A stretch of DNA of 64,000 bases from Corynebacterium sp. 21KM1197. Its GTDB lineage: Bacteria > Actinomycetota > Actinomycetes > Mycobacteriales > Mycobacteriaceae. This document shows, one piece after another, positions 40,946-49,836 of the stretch. Location of the stretch: NCBI RefSeq assembly GCF_033783015.1, contig NZ_CP123907.1:1364001-1428000 (forward strand), in the 5' to 3' direction. The position numbers and the translations under genes are program-made. The first letter of the stretch is position 1. Every line of letters starts with the position of its first letter. The notes under the pieces were generated by a model. That model was given only the letters and a program-made list of their open reading frames with translations. It was not told where the DNA came from and did not search any database.

Positions 40946-42157
40946 TTATTCAGTTACTTCTTCCGCGAGGAGGTTATCCAGAGCCTCACCATAGGCCTGG
41001 GCCGTCTCCTCCACCAAGCCACCCACATACTCGGCAGTCTCCACGGCGTTATTCACCACCGTGTCCACCTGAATGGGATCCTCGGAAAGAAGGTTCACGG
41101 CATCTGCGGTTTGCAGGGTCACCTCACCCACACCGGCGGACCAATTGGCCTGGGCCACGTCACCAGCCTCCTCCAGCGTCTGCGGCGCTGGCTCCTCGAT
41201 TTCCCCGGGGAAGTTCTCCTCCCACCACTGCTCCTGGTAGGTCACCTCCTCATCCAAGGTTCGCATGGGGGTGTGCGGCTGGGTGGATTCCGGCAACGCA
41301 AAGTGCTCGTTTACCTGCCCATCAGGAATGTCGTAGGCCTCCTCCAGGGCGGCGTCGATAGGCTGAGCACGGACGAACAACCCCAGCCCGGCGGTAGAGG
41401 AAACACCCAGGGCTTCCCCGGTGACGGGGTCAAAGTTCACCCCGCCGGAATCGCCCGGTAGCGCCAGCCCCACGTACCACAGGCCGTTACGCGTGCGCAG
41501 GTACTGCACCCCGCAGGTGCGGCCCGTGGTCTGGCCGTCCTTGCAGATGAGCTGGCCAAAGTTATCAAAGGAGACCTCCCCCTCCACAAGAGTGCGGTAA
41601 TCGCGCACCCCCGTGAGCACCACTGGGTCCCCGTGGCGGCGGCCATACTGATCCACCGAGTCCGCCACTCGCGTCATCTCCACCCCCTCGACCAATTCCG
41701 CCGTGGCCCAGTCCTGGGGATCATTCTTTATCGGATCCCAGTTATCCGGATCGAAGAATTCCCGCTGCGTACCGTCATAATCAAACTCTTCCCCATGATC
41801 GCGAGTACCGATCACCTTGCGCCCCTCCTCCAGGGGAATGTACACCTCCGGGGCCAGATCAACCTCGTCTCCGGTTTCCCCATACAAGCAGTGCGCCGCG
41901 CTCACCATCACGTTTTTCTGGGAGCCATCGGGCAGGGTCACCGTGCCGGACACGCCCTGGGAGCACGAAGCGGGCGAGGCGATCTCCAGGGGAATCTCGA
42001 CGGGGACCTCATCAAAGTTCTCTACCTTGGTCCGCATGGGTGCGCCCGGCGCGACCTCGGCAGCGGTGGCCGACGCAGCGGTGGTAACGGGCGCGACCAT
42101 GCCAGTGGCAATTCCCACCAGACACACCGCCACAGAGCCATAACGAATACGCGACAT
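40946..42157 (-). CDS. Secreted trypsin-like (S1) serine protease, copy 1
   Basis: A 403-aa exported protein: Sec signal peptide to about residue 33 (ASATAAE), catalytic His in VSAAHC (H89), likely Asp in QDWATAEL (D149), and Ser in LPGDSGGVNFD (S237). Three cysteine pairs are plausible. After the protease domain a C-terminal region of about 100 residues is acidic and helical, ending with QVDTVVNNAVETAEYVGG and a tail. It is a tandem paralogue of the next upstream gene, with the two overlapping by one base. It is last in a kinase-regulator-ABC-protease series. Confidence 0.9.
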   Translation of the reverse strand: MSRIRYGSVAVCLVGIATGMVAPVTTAASATAAEVAPGAPMRTKVENFDEVPVEIPLEIASPASCSQGVSGTVTLPDGSQKNVMVSAAHCLYGETGDEVDLAPEVYIPLEEGRKVIGTRDHGEEFDYDGTQREFFDPDNWDPIKNDPQDWATAELVEGVEMTRVADSVDQYGRRHGDPVVLTGVRDYRTLVEGEVSFDNFGQLICKDGQTTGRTCGVQYLRTRNGLWYVGLALPGDSGGVNFDPVTGEALGVSSTAGLGLFVRAQPIDAALEEAYDIPDGQVNEHFALPESTQPHTPMRTLDEEVTYQEQWWEENFPGEIEEPAPQTLEEAGDVAQANWSAGVGEVTLQTADAVNLLSEDPIQVDTVVNNAVETAEYVGGLVEETAQAYGEALDNLLAEEVTE

Positions 42158-43356
42158 TACTCTTCCTCTTTTCCTTCTTCTGCCAGAAGATTCTCAAAGG
42201 CCGAGCCATAGGCCTGGGCCGTCTCCTCCACCAAGCCACCCACATACTCGGCAGTCTCCACGGCGTTATTCACCACCGTGTCCACCTGAGTGGGGTCCTC
42301 GGAAAGACGGTTCATGGTGTCCTGGGTTTGAATCCGCGCCTCGCCCACTCCAGCCTCCAGATTGCTCCAAGCCTGATCATGCGCGTCCTCCAAGGTCAGA
42401 GGTTCTTCCGGTGCAAACATGTCCTCGGGAATGTTCTGTTCTACCCATTCACGGGTCTGCTCCGTATCCTCTTCCAGGGTGTACGTCGGGGAGTGCTCCT
42501 GCGTAGATTCCGGCAAAGTAAAGCGCTCATTGACCTGCCCATCGGGAATACCACAGGCCTGTTCCAAGGCCACGTCGATAGGCTGAGCACGGCCCCCGAG
42601 CCCAAAGAAACCCATCGAAGTAACGCCCAGTGCTTCGCCCGTAACGGGATCAAAGTTCACGCCACCGGAATCACCTGATAGGGAGAGATTCGTGTGCCAG
42701 ATACCATTACTCGTGCGCATGAGTTGAATCCCGCAAGTACGCCCAGAGGTTTGCCCGTCCTTGCAGATGGGTTGGCCAAAGTCATCAAAGTCCACCTCCC
42801 ACTGCCCAAGATCGCGGTAGTCACGCACCCCGGTGAGCACCACGGGTTCACCGTGCCTGCGCCCGTATTGATCCACGGAATCAGCCACGCGGCTCATTTC
42901 TACGTCATGAGCCACTTCAGCGGTAGACCAGTCCGGCCCATCAAACTGCCGGATCACCGCGTCTACTCCCCCTCCCTCCGAGACCGGGTACACCTTATCT
43001 CCGTGCTCGCGCTGGGCAATGAGCTTCCGGCCATCGGGCAGCGGGGCATACACCTCGGGATACGTTTCTTCCGCTTCTCCTGCAATACCGTAGAGACAGT
43101 GCCCAGCGCTCACCAACACATTCTTCTGGGAACCATCTTCAAGCGTTACTGTCCCCGGTATTCCCTGGGAGCATGAAGCCGTGGTGGCGATTTCCAGGGG
43201 AACCTCCCCGATCTCCTCCTGAATACTGTCAAGGCCATCCGTGGCCATGCGCATAGGCGCCCCCGGAGCTACCTCGGCAGCGTTAGCCTGAACCGCAAGT
43301 ACAATGGTTGAGCAAGCCACAGAGGCTACGAGAGCCAAGCGAGTCATCCTTTTCAT
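42157..43356 (-). CDS. Secreted trypsin-like (S1) serine protease, copy 2
   Basis: A 399-aa paralogue of its downstream neighbour with the same layout: signal peptide to about residue 27 (QANAAE), His in VSAGHC (H87), likely Asp in PDWSTAEV (D142), Ser in LSGDSGGVNFD (S230), and the same C-terminal helical region. The stretch TVVNNAVETAEYVGGLVEE is identical in both, while the pro-region and middle differ, which implies an older duplication with conserved ends. The start follows GGAAGAATAACT. It begins 37 bp after the ABC permease gene. Confidence 0.9.
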   Translation of the reverse strand: MKRMTRLALVASVACSTIVLAVQANAAEVAPGAPMRMATDGLDSIQEEIGEVPLEIATTASCSQGIPGTVTLEDGSQKNVLVSAGHCLYGIAGEAEETYPEVYAPLPDGRKLIAQREHGDKVYPVSEGGGVDAVIRQFDGPDWSTAEVAHDVEMSRVADSVDQYGRRHGEPVVLTGVRDYRDLGQWEVDFDDFGQPICKDGQTSGRTCGIQLMRTSNGIWHTNLSLSGDSGGVNFDPVTGEALGVTSMGFFGLGGRAQPIDVALEQACGIPDGQVNERFTLPESTQEHSPTYTLEEDTEQTREWVEQNIPEDMFAPEEPLTLEDAHDQAWSNLEAGVGEARIQTQDTMNRLSEDPTQVDTVVNNAVETAEYVGGLVEETAQAYGSAFENLLAEEGKEEE

Positions 43357-43393
43357 AGTTATTCTTCCTTTCCGAGAGTGTGAATGAGGAGTA

Positions 43394-44140
43394 TTAGTTC
43401 ACCGCACGGCGATTGATCGCCCTGGCCGCAAGAGCCAACAGCAGAGCCACGGTGACCACCAAAATCAGCATGGCACCCAGATGCCCGTTCTGCGCCGCCG
43501 CAAAAGCCGAGTCATCGCCCAGCGTCATCGCCTGCACATTCGCCAGCGGCAGAATACGCGCCAGGAACTGCCCCCAGGAGGGATCAAAGCCCAGCAGGGC
43601 GGTCTCCACCAAGAACGTATCCACCATCAAAATCATGGCCGCGTACACGCCTCGCCCCAGCGCATAGGTAAGCAAAACCGCCAGCACCGTGAAAATCACC
43701 CAGGTGCCGTACACGGAAGCCACCCCCAGCAAGGTGTCTTTTTCCCAAAGGTTGCCCAGGTCAAGCCGGTATCCCAGCGCCGCCAGGATCAAGGTACCCA
43801 ACACCGCGCCCACGGTGGCAGCGAGGGCAAAAGCCACCACCAACAAAACCATGCGCGCCACTACAAGCAATACCCTGCGATTGGTGGAAAGGTAGAGCCA
43901 CCCGATACTGCCCTTGGCCAACTCCGCACCACCGATCATGGCTCCACCGAAGATCATGACGATGAGTGCAAGTTGATGAGGAACCCCCAGAATATCGCTC
44001 AGACCTATCGTGTGTTCCTTGCCCATCGCTAACGCCATGAGCACGTCCGTCAGCGTCATACCCAAAGCGATGATAGTGAGGTATATCCACGTAGCCCGCA
44101 AGGAAAAAAGGGCGCGAGACTGGCTAAGAAAAAGTGACAT
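43394..44140 (-). CDS. ABC-2 type transporter permease
   Basis: A 248-aa protein with six hydrophobic segments, beginning MSLFLSQSRALFSLRATW and then LTIIALGMTLTDVLMALAMG. The pattern matches ABC-2 permeases that work with the adjacent ATPase in peptide or drug export and self-protection. The ATG at 44140 is chosen; the longer frame to 44314 lies in the ATPase gene. It starts 31 bp after the ATPase stop. The substrate is unknown; the neighbouring secreted proteases make a peptide or export-stress role possible. Confidence 0.85.
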   Translation of the reverse strand: MSLFLSQSRALFSLRATWIYLTIIALGMTLTDVLMALAMGKEHTIGLSDILGVPHQLALIVMIFGGAMIGGAELAKGSIGWLYLSTNRRVLLVVARMVLLVVAFALAATVGAVLGTLILAALGYRLDLGNLWEKDTLLGVASVYGTWVIFTVLAVLLTYALGRGVYAAMILMVDTFLVETALLGFDPSWGQFLARILPLANVQAMTLGDDSAFAAAQNGHLGAMLILVVTVALLLALAARAINRRAVN

Positions 44141-44171
44141 TGCGGTATGTACTCCTTTACGGATTAAGGGG

Positions 44172-45086
44172 CTAGGCCGCCCGGTATTCGGCGGAATCAG
44201 CGGTGGCAGCCAAGAATGCTTCTTCCAGGGAGGGGGTGCGGCGCTGGAGGCCCGACACCGTGAGGTCGAGCGCCCGGCACATCGCTCCGACCTCCACCGG
44301 GTCCTCCACACCAAAGACGTTCAATTGGTTCTCTGGGCCGCGTTCCACCCGGATTCCGTTGCTGGTCAGGGCGTCCTCCAACTCATCGGGGCGATCCACC
44401 CGCACCTCCACGAGTGATTCCCCGCTGGTGCCCACGAACTCCGCCACGGTGCCCTCGCGCACCATTTGGCCACGCCCGATCACCACCAGGCGATCTGCCG
44501 TCAGCGACATCTCGGAGAGCAAATGAGAGGACACCAGCACGGAACGCCCCTCGGCAGCCAATTCCCGAATACGATCGCGCATCCAATGCACGCCCTCGGG
44601 GTCGAGGCCATTGACGGGTTCGTCGAGAAGCAAATGCTTCGGATCACCCAGCAGCGCACAGGCCAGGCCAAAGCGCTGCTTCATGCCCAGGGAATATCCG
44701 CCCACCTTTTTCTGCGCCACGTTGATGATTCCCACGCGCTCTAGCACGTCGTCCACGCGGCTCATGGGGACGTTTTGCAGCGCCGCCATCATGCCCAGGT
44801 GCGCGCGGGCGCTGCGGCCGGGGTGGAACCAGGTGGCGTCGAGCAGCGTGCCCACGACCTTGGCCGGGTGGGTAAGTTTGCGGAACTCCGTGCCGTCAAA
44901 GATGGCGGTGCCGGCGGTGGGACGCTCTAGCCCCACGGCCATGCGCATGGTGGTGGACTTTCCCGCGCCATTGGGCCCGAGAAACCCGGTGACGAGCCCA
45001 TCGGGAACGGTGAACGAGAGATCGTCCACGGCCCTTTTATTCTTATACGTTTTGGTCAGATTCTTTACTTCGAGCATGTACCCCAT
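44172..45086 (-). CDS. ABC transporter ATP-binding protein
   Basis: A 304-aa ATPase of the drug/peptide exporter type. Walker A GPNGAGKST, signature YSLGMKQRFGLA (the relaxed LGMKQR form usual for this class), Walker B LLLDEPVNGLDPEG, and switch His in SSHLLSEM. The C-terminal 85 residues form the extra domain of DrrA/BcrA-like proteins. An ATG three codons later (45077, MLEVKNL) is an equally likely start. It follows the response regulator gene by 52 bp. Confidence 0.92.
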   Translation of the reverse strand: MGYMLEVKNLTKTYKNKRAVDDLSFTVPDGLVTGFLGPNGAGKSTTMRMAVGLERPTAGTAIFDGTEFRKLTHPAKVVGTLLDATWFHPGRSARAHLGMMAALQNVPMSRVDDVLERVGIINVAQKKVGGYSLGMKQRFGLACALLGDPKHLLLDEPVNGLDPEGVHWMRDRIRELAAEGRSVLVSSHLLSEMSLTADRLVVIGRGQMVREGTVAEFVGTSGESLVEVRVDRPDELEDALTSNGIRVERGPENQLNVFGVEDPVEVGAMCRALDLTVSGLQRRTPSLEEAFLAATADSAEYRAA

Positions 45087-45138
45087 CGTGCTGCACCCAC
45101 GTTCTCAGCACATCGCCCCCAGGGGTGAAAAAACCAGA

Positions 45139-45825
45139 TCAGCCGTGGGGATGATTGAGCAATTCCTCCGGGGTCACCACCCCACGCCGGTACGCAAAAA
45201 GCACCGCCTGCACCCGATCCCTGGAACAGGTTTTCATCAGGATATGCCGAACATGCGTTTTCACCGTGGCCATAGAGACAAACTCATGCTCCGCGATCTC
45301 CTGATTATTCAGCCCCAGGGCCATCAGGCGCAGCACGTGCGTTTCCCGTTGGGTCAGTTCCTCCACCGTACTCACCGTGGCGCTTATCGACGCCCCAGAG
45401 GTCACCGCAGCTACATCGCGCAGGATATTCGCGGTCACCTTGGGCGCTAAAATCGCCTCCCCGGAATGAACCACCCGCACGGCGCGCAACAATTCCTCCG
45501 GCTGGGCGTCCTTGAGCAGGAACCCGCTGGCCCCCGCGTCAATGGCCCCACGCACGAACTCGTGATCGTCAAAGGTGGTGAGCATGATGACCTTGGTGGA
45601 TGGTTGTTCCCGCAGCAGGTTTTCCGTGGCGGTAATGCCATCCACCCTGGCCATTTGCACGTCCATGAGCACCACGTCCACGGGCTCTTGGCCTGGGACC
45701 TGGTCACCGTCATTAACGTCCCAGCAGACCTCCATGTCCTCCTGGGAGTTCACCAGCATGGCAAAACCCGTGCGCACCAGGGGTTGATCGTCCACCAGGC
45801 CCACCGTGATCTTCTCACTCACCAC
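45139..45825 (-). CDS. NarL/LuxR family response regulator
   Basis: A 228-aa regulator. The receiver domain has the acidic pair in LVDDQPLVR, phospho-acceptor Asp in VVLMDVQMARVDGI (about residue 55), and lysine in FLLKDAQPEELL. The LuxR-type helix-turn-helix is ELTQRETHVLRLMALGLNNQEIAE and MATVKTHVRHIL. It overlaps the kinase gene by 7 bp. With the cognate kinase broken, its phosphorylation would depend on other donors. Confidence 0.93.
   Translation of the reverse strand: MVSEKITVGLVDDQPLVRTGFAMLVNSQEDMEVCWDVNDGDQVPGQEPVDVVLMDVQMARVDGITATENLLREQPSTKVIMLTTFDDHEFVRGAIDAGASGFLLKDAQPEELLRAVRVVHSGEAILAPKVTANILRDVAAVTSGASISATVSTVEELTQRETHVLRLMALGLNNQEIAEHEFVSMATVKTHVRHILMKTCSRDRVQAVLFAYRRGVVTPEELLNHPHG
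45383..45392 (+). repeat. Dispersed motif CTTATCGACG, copy 7
   Basis: Full 13-mer on the plus strand, antisense to the response regulator gene, where it encodes ASIS. Confidence 0.7.
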
Positions 45826-46954
45826 GTCACCCTTGCTTCCACTAGGAACTCGCCGTCTTTCCTTTTCACATCCAGGGTGCCACCTTGGGCGCGCACACGC
45901 TCCCCCATACCGATGAGGCCATAACCGCTCTCACCTTTATTCTCCTGCATAGGATTACGCGAATGAATTACCACCGCACGGTTTTCTATTTTCACCGTGA
46001 GACCGCCCGTAGCGGTACTGGAATACTTCAACATATTGGTCAGCAACTCTTGCACGGTGCGATAAATGATGAACTGCGTAAGCACAGGAAGATCCTCGGG
46101 AATATCTTTTAGCCCCATCACCGTGAGTTCCAAACCATTACGGCGAGCCTCCCTCACCAGCGTAGAAAGATCCGCCACACCGGGAGCCGACCTCGTATCG
46201 CGTTGTCCGTCCTCCCGCAGTACAGAAAGCAAACCTCGCATCTGAGTTAAGGCTTCCCGGGAAGTCTCCGCGATGGTTTCTAGAGTTTTCACCGCTACCT
46301 TTGGTTCCTTGGCCGCGCTATAGCGCGCACCATCGGCCAAAGCGATCACCCCGGAGAGACTGTGTGCCACAATATCGTGCATCTCCCGCGCGATACGAGT
46401 GCGCTCCAAGGTGCCCGCAAGGGCAGCCTTCTCTTGAAGGATCTGCCGCTGCACTTTCACGGTTCTCTTGTTGCTTCCGGAAATCCAGAAAAATAAAATG
46501 AACACATCCACCAACACAAACGCCCCCATAATGTGCTCTGCGATAATCCGAACACTCCCCCACCAAGCATCTCCCCCATCCAGCTCAACGAGGCTGCGGA
46601 GTATCCCACAACCATAATGATCAACCACATTTTTGGAGAAATCTTTTGAGATCTCTCCCCAGCCAGGTAGGCCATGTAGAAAATCACCGCATAACCGAAC
46701 GATATGGCAGAATACTCATAATATACCCAGTACAGAACAAAAGATATGAGGGTAGCCACTCCTAAAAATAAATCTGGCGACCTGGGCACTATCAATAACA
46801 CTACCCCTAGCGCAACGATCATGACCGAAGTAGAAACCCTCGCATCGACGAGGCTCAGATAGGAAAATACCGTCCACGCACTGAGAGCTATGACTCACCA
46901 CAGATTCCCCACCCAGCTGACATCAGGCCACGCTATCCACTTCAGTAATCCCAT
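45819..46954 (-). pseudogene. Disrupted sensor histidine kinase (in-frame stop plus frameshift)
   Basis: Translation from the ATG at 46954 (with GAGGAGG upstream) gives MGLLKWIAWPDVSWVGNLW and then a TGA at 46895-46897. The same frame continues as a run of membrane helices (VIALSAWTVFSYLSL to LIIMVVGYSAASL) and ends at 46457, whereas the last helix and the kinase domain are in another frame that is open to 45819. The shift lies near two runs of five G (46557-46561 and 46573-46577 on the minus strand). The kinase half keeps the H box REMHDIVAHSLSG, the N box QELLTNMLKYS and GYGLIGMGERV. An internal start at 46822 or 46628 could give partial products; sequencing error in a G-run is possible for the frameshift but not for the TGA. 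Confidence 0.8.
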
Positions 46955-46991
46955 AACCTCCTCACCGTAGCGCGTTGATCCCATCGCGGCC

Positions 46992-47762
46992 TCAACCCCA
47001 GGGTTGATCTATCCCCAACCCGGCCACCTCACCAATCACATATACCGCAGGAGACTGCACCTGATTATTGCGCATCGTCTCCTCTAGTTCCCCCAGCGTG
47101 CAACGGAACACTTGTTCTCGCTCCGTGCTCCCCTCCTGCACGATGGCGCAGGGCGTGGTGGGGGCCAGGGTGGCGTCGATAAGCGCTTCCGCGATAGCAC
47201 CCGCCTGCCGCACCCCCATGATCACCACGATGGTACCGCCGCTGCGGGCCAGGGCAGACCAATCCACCCGGGAGCGCGGGTGCCCCGGCGGAAGATGCCC
47301 GGAGACCACATGAAAAGAATGAACGAGTCCGCGCTGCGTAAGCGGTATGCCCGCCAACTCCGGCACCGCCACCGCCGAGGTCACTCCGGGAATGACCTCG
47401 CAATCAATCCCGTGACGCAGGCAATGCTCGTATTCCTCGAAGCCACGGCCAAACACATAGGGATCGCCGCCCTTGAGGCGAGCCACCACCGCCCCGGCGT
47501 GAGCGTGCTCCACCAACAGATCGTTGATTTTTTCCTGAGCGGTCTGCTTTCCGTAGGGCAATTTGGAGACGTCAATGATCGTCTTGGCGGAGGTATCGCA
47601 GAGTTTGTCCAGTTCCGCCGTGGGGCCGAGGTGATCGGTGAGGATGACCTCGGCGCTTTGCAGGGCCCGCATGCCTCGCACGGTGATGAGGTCCCAGGCA
47701 CCCGGGCCACCGCCCACCAGGTACACGTGGCCGGGGGTGGATTGCTGGTGCGCTGCGGTCAT
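46992..47762 (-). CDS. cobA: Uroporphyrinogen-III C-methyltransferase (SUMT)
   Basis: Methylates uroporphyrinogen III at C2 and C7 toward precorrin-2, for siroheme or cobalamin. About 256 aa with the signature VYLVGGGPGAWDLITVRG near the N-terminus, ARLKGGDPYVFGRGFEE, VIPGVTSAVAVPELAGIPLTQRG (noted by its core PGVTSA) and VIMGVRQAGAI. The ATG at 47762 is preferred over one at 47846 that reaches into the intergenic repeats. It follows the disrupted kinase start by 37 bp on the same strand. Confidence 0.93.
   Translation of the reverse strand: MTAAHQQSTPGHVYLVGGGPGAWDLITVRGMRALQSAEVILTDHLGPTAELDKLCDTSAKTIIDVSKLPYGKQTAQEKINDLLVEHAHAGAVVARLKGGDPYVFGRGFEEYEHCLRHGIDCEVIPGVTSAVAVPELAGIPLTQRGLVHSFHVVSGHLPPGHPRSRVDWSALARSGGTIVVIMGVRQAGAIAEALIDATLAPTTPCAIVQEGSTEREQVFRCTLGELEETMRNNQVQSPAVYVIGEVAGLGIDQPWG
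47174..47183 (-). repeat. Dispersed motif CTTATCGACG, copy 8
   Basis: Full 13-mer on the minus strand inside cobA, encoding LIDA. Confidence 0.7.
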
Positions 47763-47822
47763 GGGCACTGAGTGTACCCCGCGCGGGGCGGCGATCCGGG
47801 ATTTTTCACCACCTCCCTGGGG

Positions 47823-47990
47823 TTGTGTGGCTGGTGTGGTTCTCACCCATCACACAGTGGCAGGAAAAGGTACTTTCTTTGCGCTGTGGTTCCGGTGTTC
47901 GTCCCACCAGTCACACACCGGCAAGGAAAAGTACCACCTCGCCGCTAAGTAACACCACGGATTCACTTCCGTCACACACCGGCGGGAAAA
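47823..47990. repeat. Intergenic repeat cluster A, three units at 61-bp spacing
   Basis: The core TCACACA-SYGGC-RGGAAAA occurs at 47850, 47911 and 47972. About 25-30 bp before the first two cores lies a partly complementary GTGTGGCTGGTG-like segment, so these units can fold as imperfect stem-loops. The cluster fills most of the 325-bp gap between cobA and mqo, which otherwise holds the mqo terminator and no open frame with a ribosome site. A related cluster lies at 55089-55256. Confidence 0.75.
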
Positions 47991-48017
47991 CAACACCGCC
48001 CGAACACTTCACCCACA

Positions 48018-48058
48018 CAAAACCGCCGCCCCTCTCACCTCGTGAGAAGGAGCGGCGG
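48018..48058 (-). terminator. Rho-independent terminator of mqo
   Basis: In the minus-strand transcript CCGCCGCTCCTTCTCAC (48042-48058) pairs with GTGAGAGGGGCGGCGG (48023-48038) around a 3-nt loop, followed by TTTTGTG. It starts 30 nt after the mqo stop. Confidence 0.88.
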
Positions 48059-48087
48059 CGCTGGCACGCACCAAGCGGCTAAAGAAC

Positions 48088-49575
48088 CTAGTCCTCCAGT
48101 TGCAGGGTGCGCTGGGTGCTCTCCCACGCCTCGGCAAACATGTCCGGCTCACCGGCCAACTTGTGCCCGTAGGAGGGGATCATCTCGATGAGCTTGTCGC
48201 CCCAGTCGATCATGCGCTCACCAAAGCAGCGCTCCAGCAGTTCCACCATCGCCGCCGGGGCGATGGAGGCTCCCGGGGAGGCACCGAGCAGACCGGCGAT
48301 GGAGCCGTCGGTGTCATTGACCAGGGCGGTGCCAAACTCCAGGGAGCCGAAGCGCGGGGCGGCCGTCGGCTGAATCACCTGCACGCGCTGCCCGGCGATC
48401 ACGGTCTCCCAGTCCTTACCCTCGGCCAGGGGCATGTACTCGCGCAGGGTATCCACGCGGCTATCAAAGTTCTTCAGCACCTCGGTGACCAGGTACTTGG
48501 TCAGGCCGAACTCCTGCACGGCCACGCCCAGGTAGGAAGGGATGTTATCCGGGCGGATGGACTTGAACAGATCCAGGTAGGAGCCCTTCTTGAGGAACTT
48601 GGGCGTCCACCCGGCGAAGGGGCCAAAGAGCAGGCCGCGCTTGCCGTCGATCACGCGAGTGTCCAGGTGTGGCACGGACATCGGCGGGGCGCCCACGCGG
48701 GCCTTGCCGTACACCTTGGCCTGGTGCTGTTCGATTAGTTCCTCGTTGGTGCAGCGCAGCCACATGCCGGAGATCGGGAAGCCTGCGATGCCGCGCACGT
48801 CGGCCACGCCGGCCTTGCGCAGGAGATCCAGCGCGTAACCGCCCGCGCCCACGAACACAAAGTTCGCCCGCACCACGGAGAGGTCACCCGTGTGCACGTT
48901 CTTGACGGTAATGCGCCACTTCTTGCCCTCGCGTTTGAGGCCCTTGACCTCGTGGCCGTAGCGGAACTGCGTCCCGGCGCGCTGCCCGGCCTCGAAGAAC
49001 TGGCGGGTCAGGGAGCCGTAGTTGATGTCCGTTCCGGCGTCCGTCCAGGAGATCGCCACGTCCTCGGAGTAGTCGCGCCCGGCGGCCATGAGGGGCAGTT
49101 TCTCTGCGAACTCATCGCGGTTATCGGTGAACTTCATGTCCGGGAAGAGGGTGTGCTTGGACAGCACCTCGTAGCGGCGTCGCAAGTAGCCCACCTGGTC
49201 CTCGCCCTGGGCCAGGGATACGTGGGGGACGGGGTTAATGAAGTCCCTCGGGGAGGGCAGCACGCCGCTGGTGACCTGGTGGGCCCAGAACTGGCGGGAT
49301 ACCTGGAACTTCTCGTTGATCGCCACGGCCTTGGTGACGTCGATCTTGCCGTTCTTCTCCGGCGTGTAGTTCAGTTCGCACAGCGCGGAGTGGCCGGTAC
49401 CGGCGTTATTCCAGGGGGAAGAGGATTCCATTGCGGCACCGTCGAGGCGCTCGAACACCATCTGCGTCCATGTGGGCTCCAGCTCTCGCAGCATGGCCCC
49501 CAGGGTGGCGCTCATGATCCCCGCGCCGATGAGTGCGACATCCACCTCGTCGCTGATCTTTGCATTCTCAGACAC
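48088..49575 (-). CDS. mqo: Malate:quinone oxidoreductase
   Basis: A peripheral membrane flavoprotein that oxidises malate to oxaloacetate and reduces menaquinone, an important TCA step in corynebacteria. FAD-binding VALIGAGIMSATLGAML is near the N-terminus, followed by the family sequences ESSSPWNNAGTGHSALCELNY and SRQFWAHQVTSGVL. Length is 495 aa from the GTG at 49575 (VSENAKISDEV), which matches C. glutamicum Mqo; a longer frame to 49641 is less likely. It has a good terminator and a 261-bp divergent intergenic region shared with the hydrolase gene. Confidence 0.96.
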   Translation of the reverse strand: MSENAKISDEVDVALIGAGIMSATLGAMLRELEPTWTQMVFERLDGAAMESSSPWNNAGTGHSALCELNYTPEKNGKIDVTKAVAINEKFQVSRQFWAHQVTSGVLPSPRDFINPVPHVSLAQGEDQVGYLRRRYEVLSKHTLFPDMKFTDNRDEFAEKLPLMAAGRDYSEDVAISWTDAGTDINYGSLTRQFFEAGQRAGTQFRYGHEVKGLKREGKKWRITVKNVHTGDLSVVRANFVFVGAGGYALDLLRKAGVADVRGIAGFPISGMWLRCTNEELIEQHQAKVYGKARVGAPPMSVPHLDTRVIDGKRGLLFGPFAGWTPKFLKKGSYLDLFKSIRPDNIPSYLGVAVQEFGLTKYLVTEVLKNFDSRVDTLREYMPLAEGKDWETVIAGQRVQVIQPTAAPRFGSLEFGTALVNDTDGSIAGLLGASPGASIAPAAMVELLERCFGERMIDWGDKLIEMIPSYGHKLAGEPDMFAEAWESTQRTLQLED

Positions 49576-49836
49576 TTGCTCTTTACCTCTTTTTCTTTGC
49601 GCTGGCGGCTGCCTCGCTTGACTCCTGCAACCCCGCGACACCGCTATCTGCTCAACACGGGCCGCAGTCAGTGACCTACACCTTACGCCCCCGGGGAGGA
49701 AAGTCCCGCACTATGGCACGCCTTTTCTTTCCCAATCGGGTGTTCTGCCACGCCACGGCTACCGGATGGTACCCCCGCCACCTCCCCCGCCACGGGGGAT
49801 AGAACGGAGAGATGGAACTGTCTACACTGGCTCGAC

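Noticed and set aside
46716..46901. Separate small gene of 61 aa
   Set aside because: It overlaps the membrane part of the disrupted kinase in another frame and has no signal peptide, domain or ribosome site.
47823..47990. CRISPR-like array
   Set aside because: Repeats are degenerate and only about 20 bp, the intervening DNA is itself related between units, there are only three units, and no cas gene is nearby.
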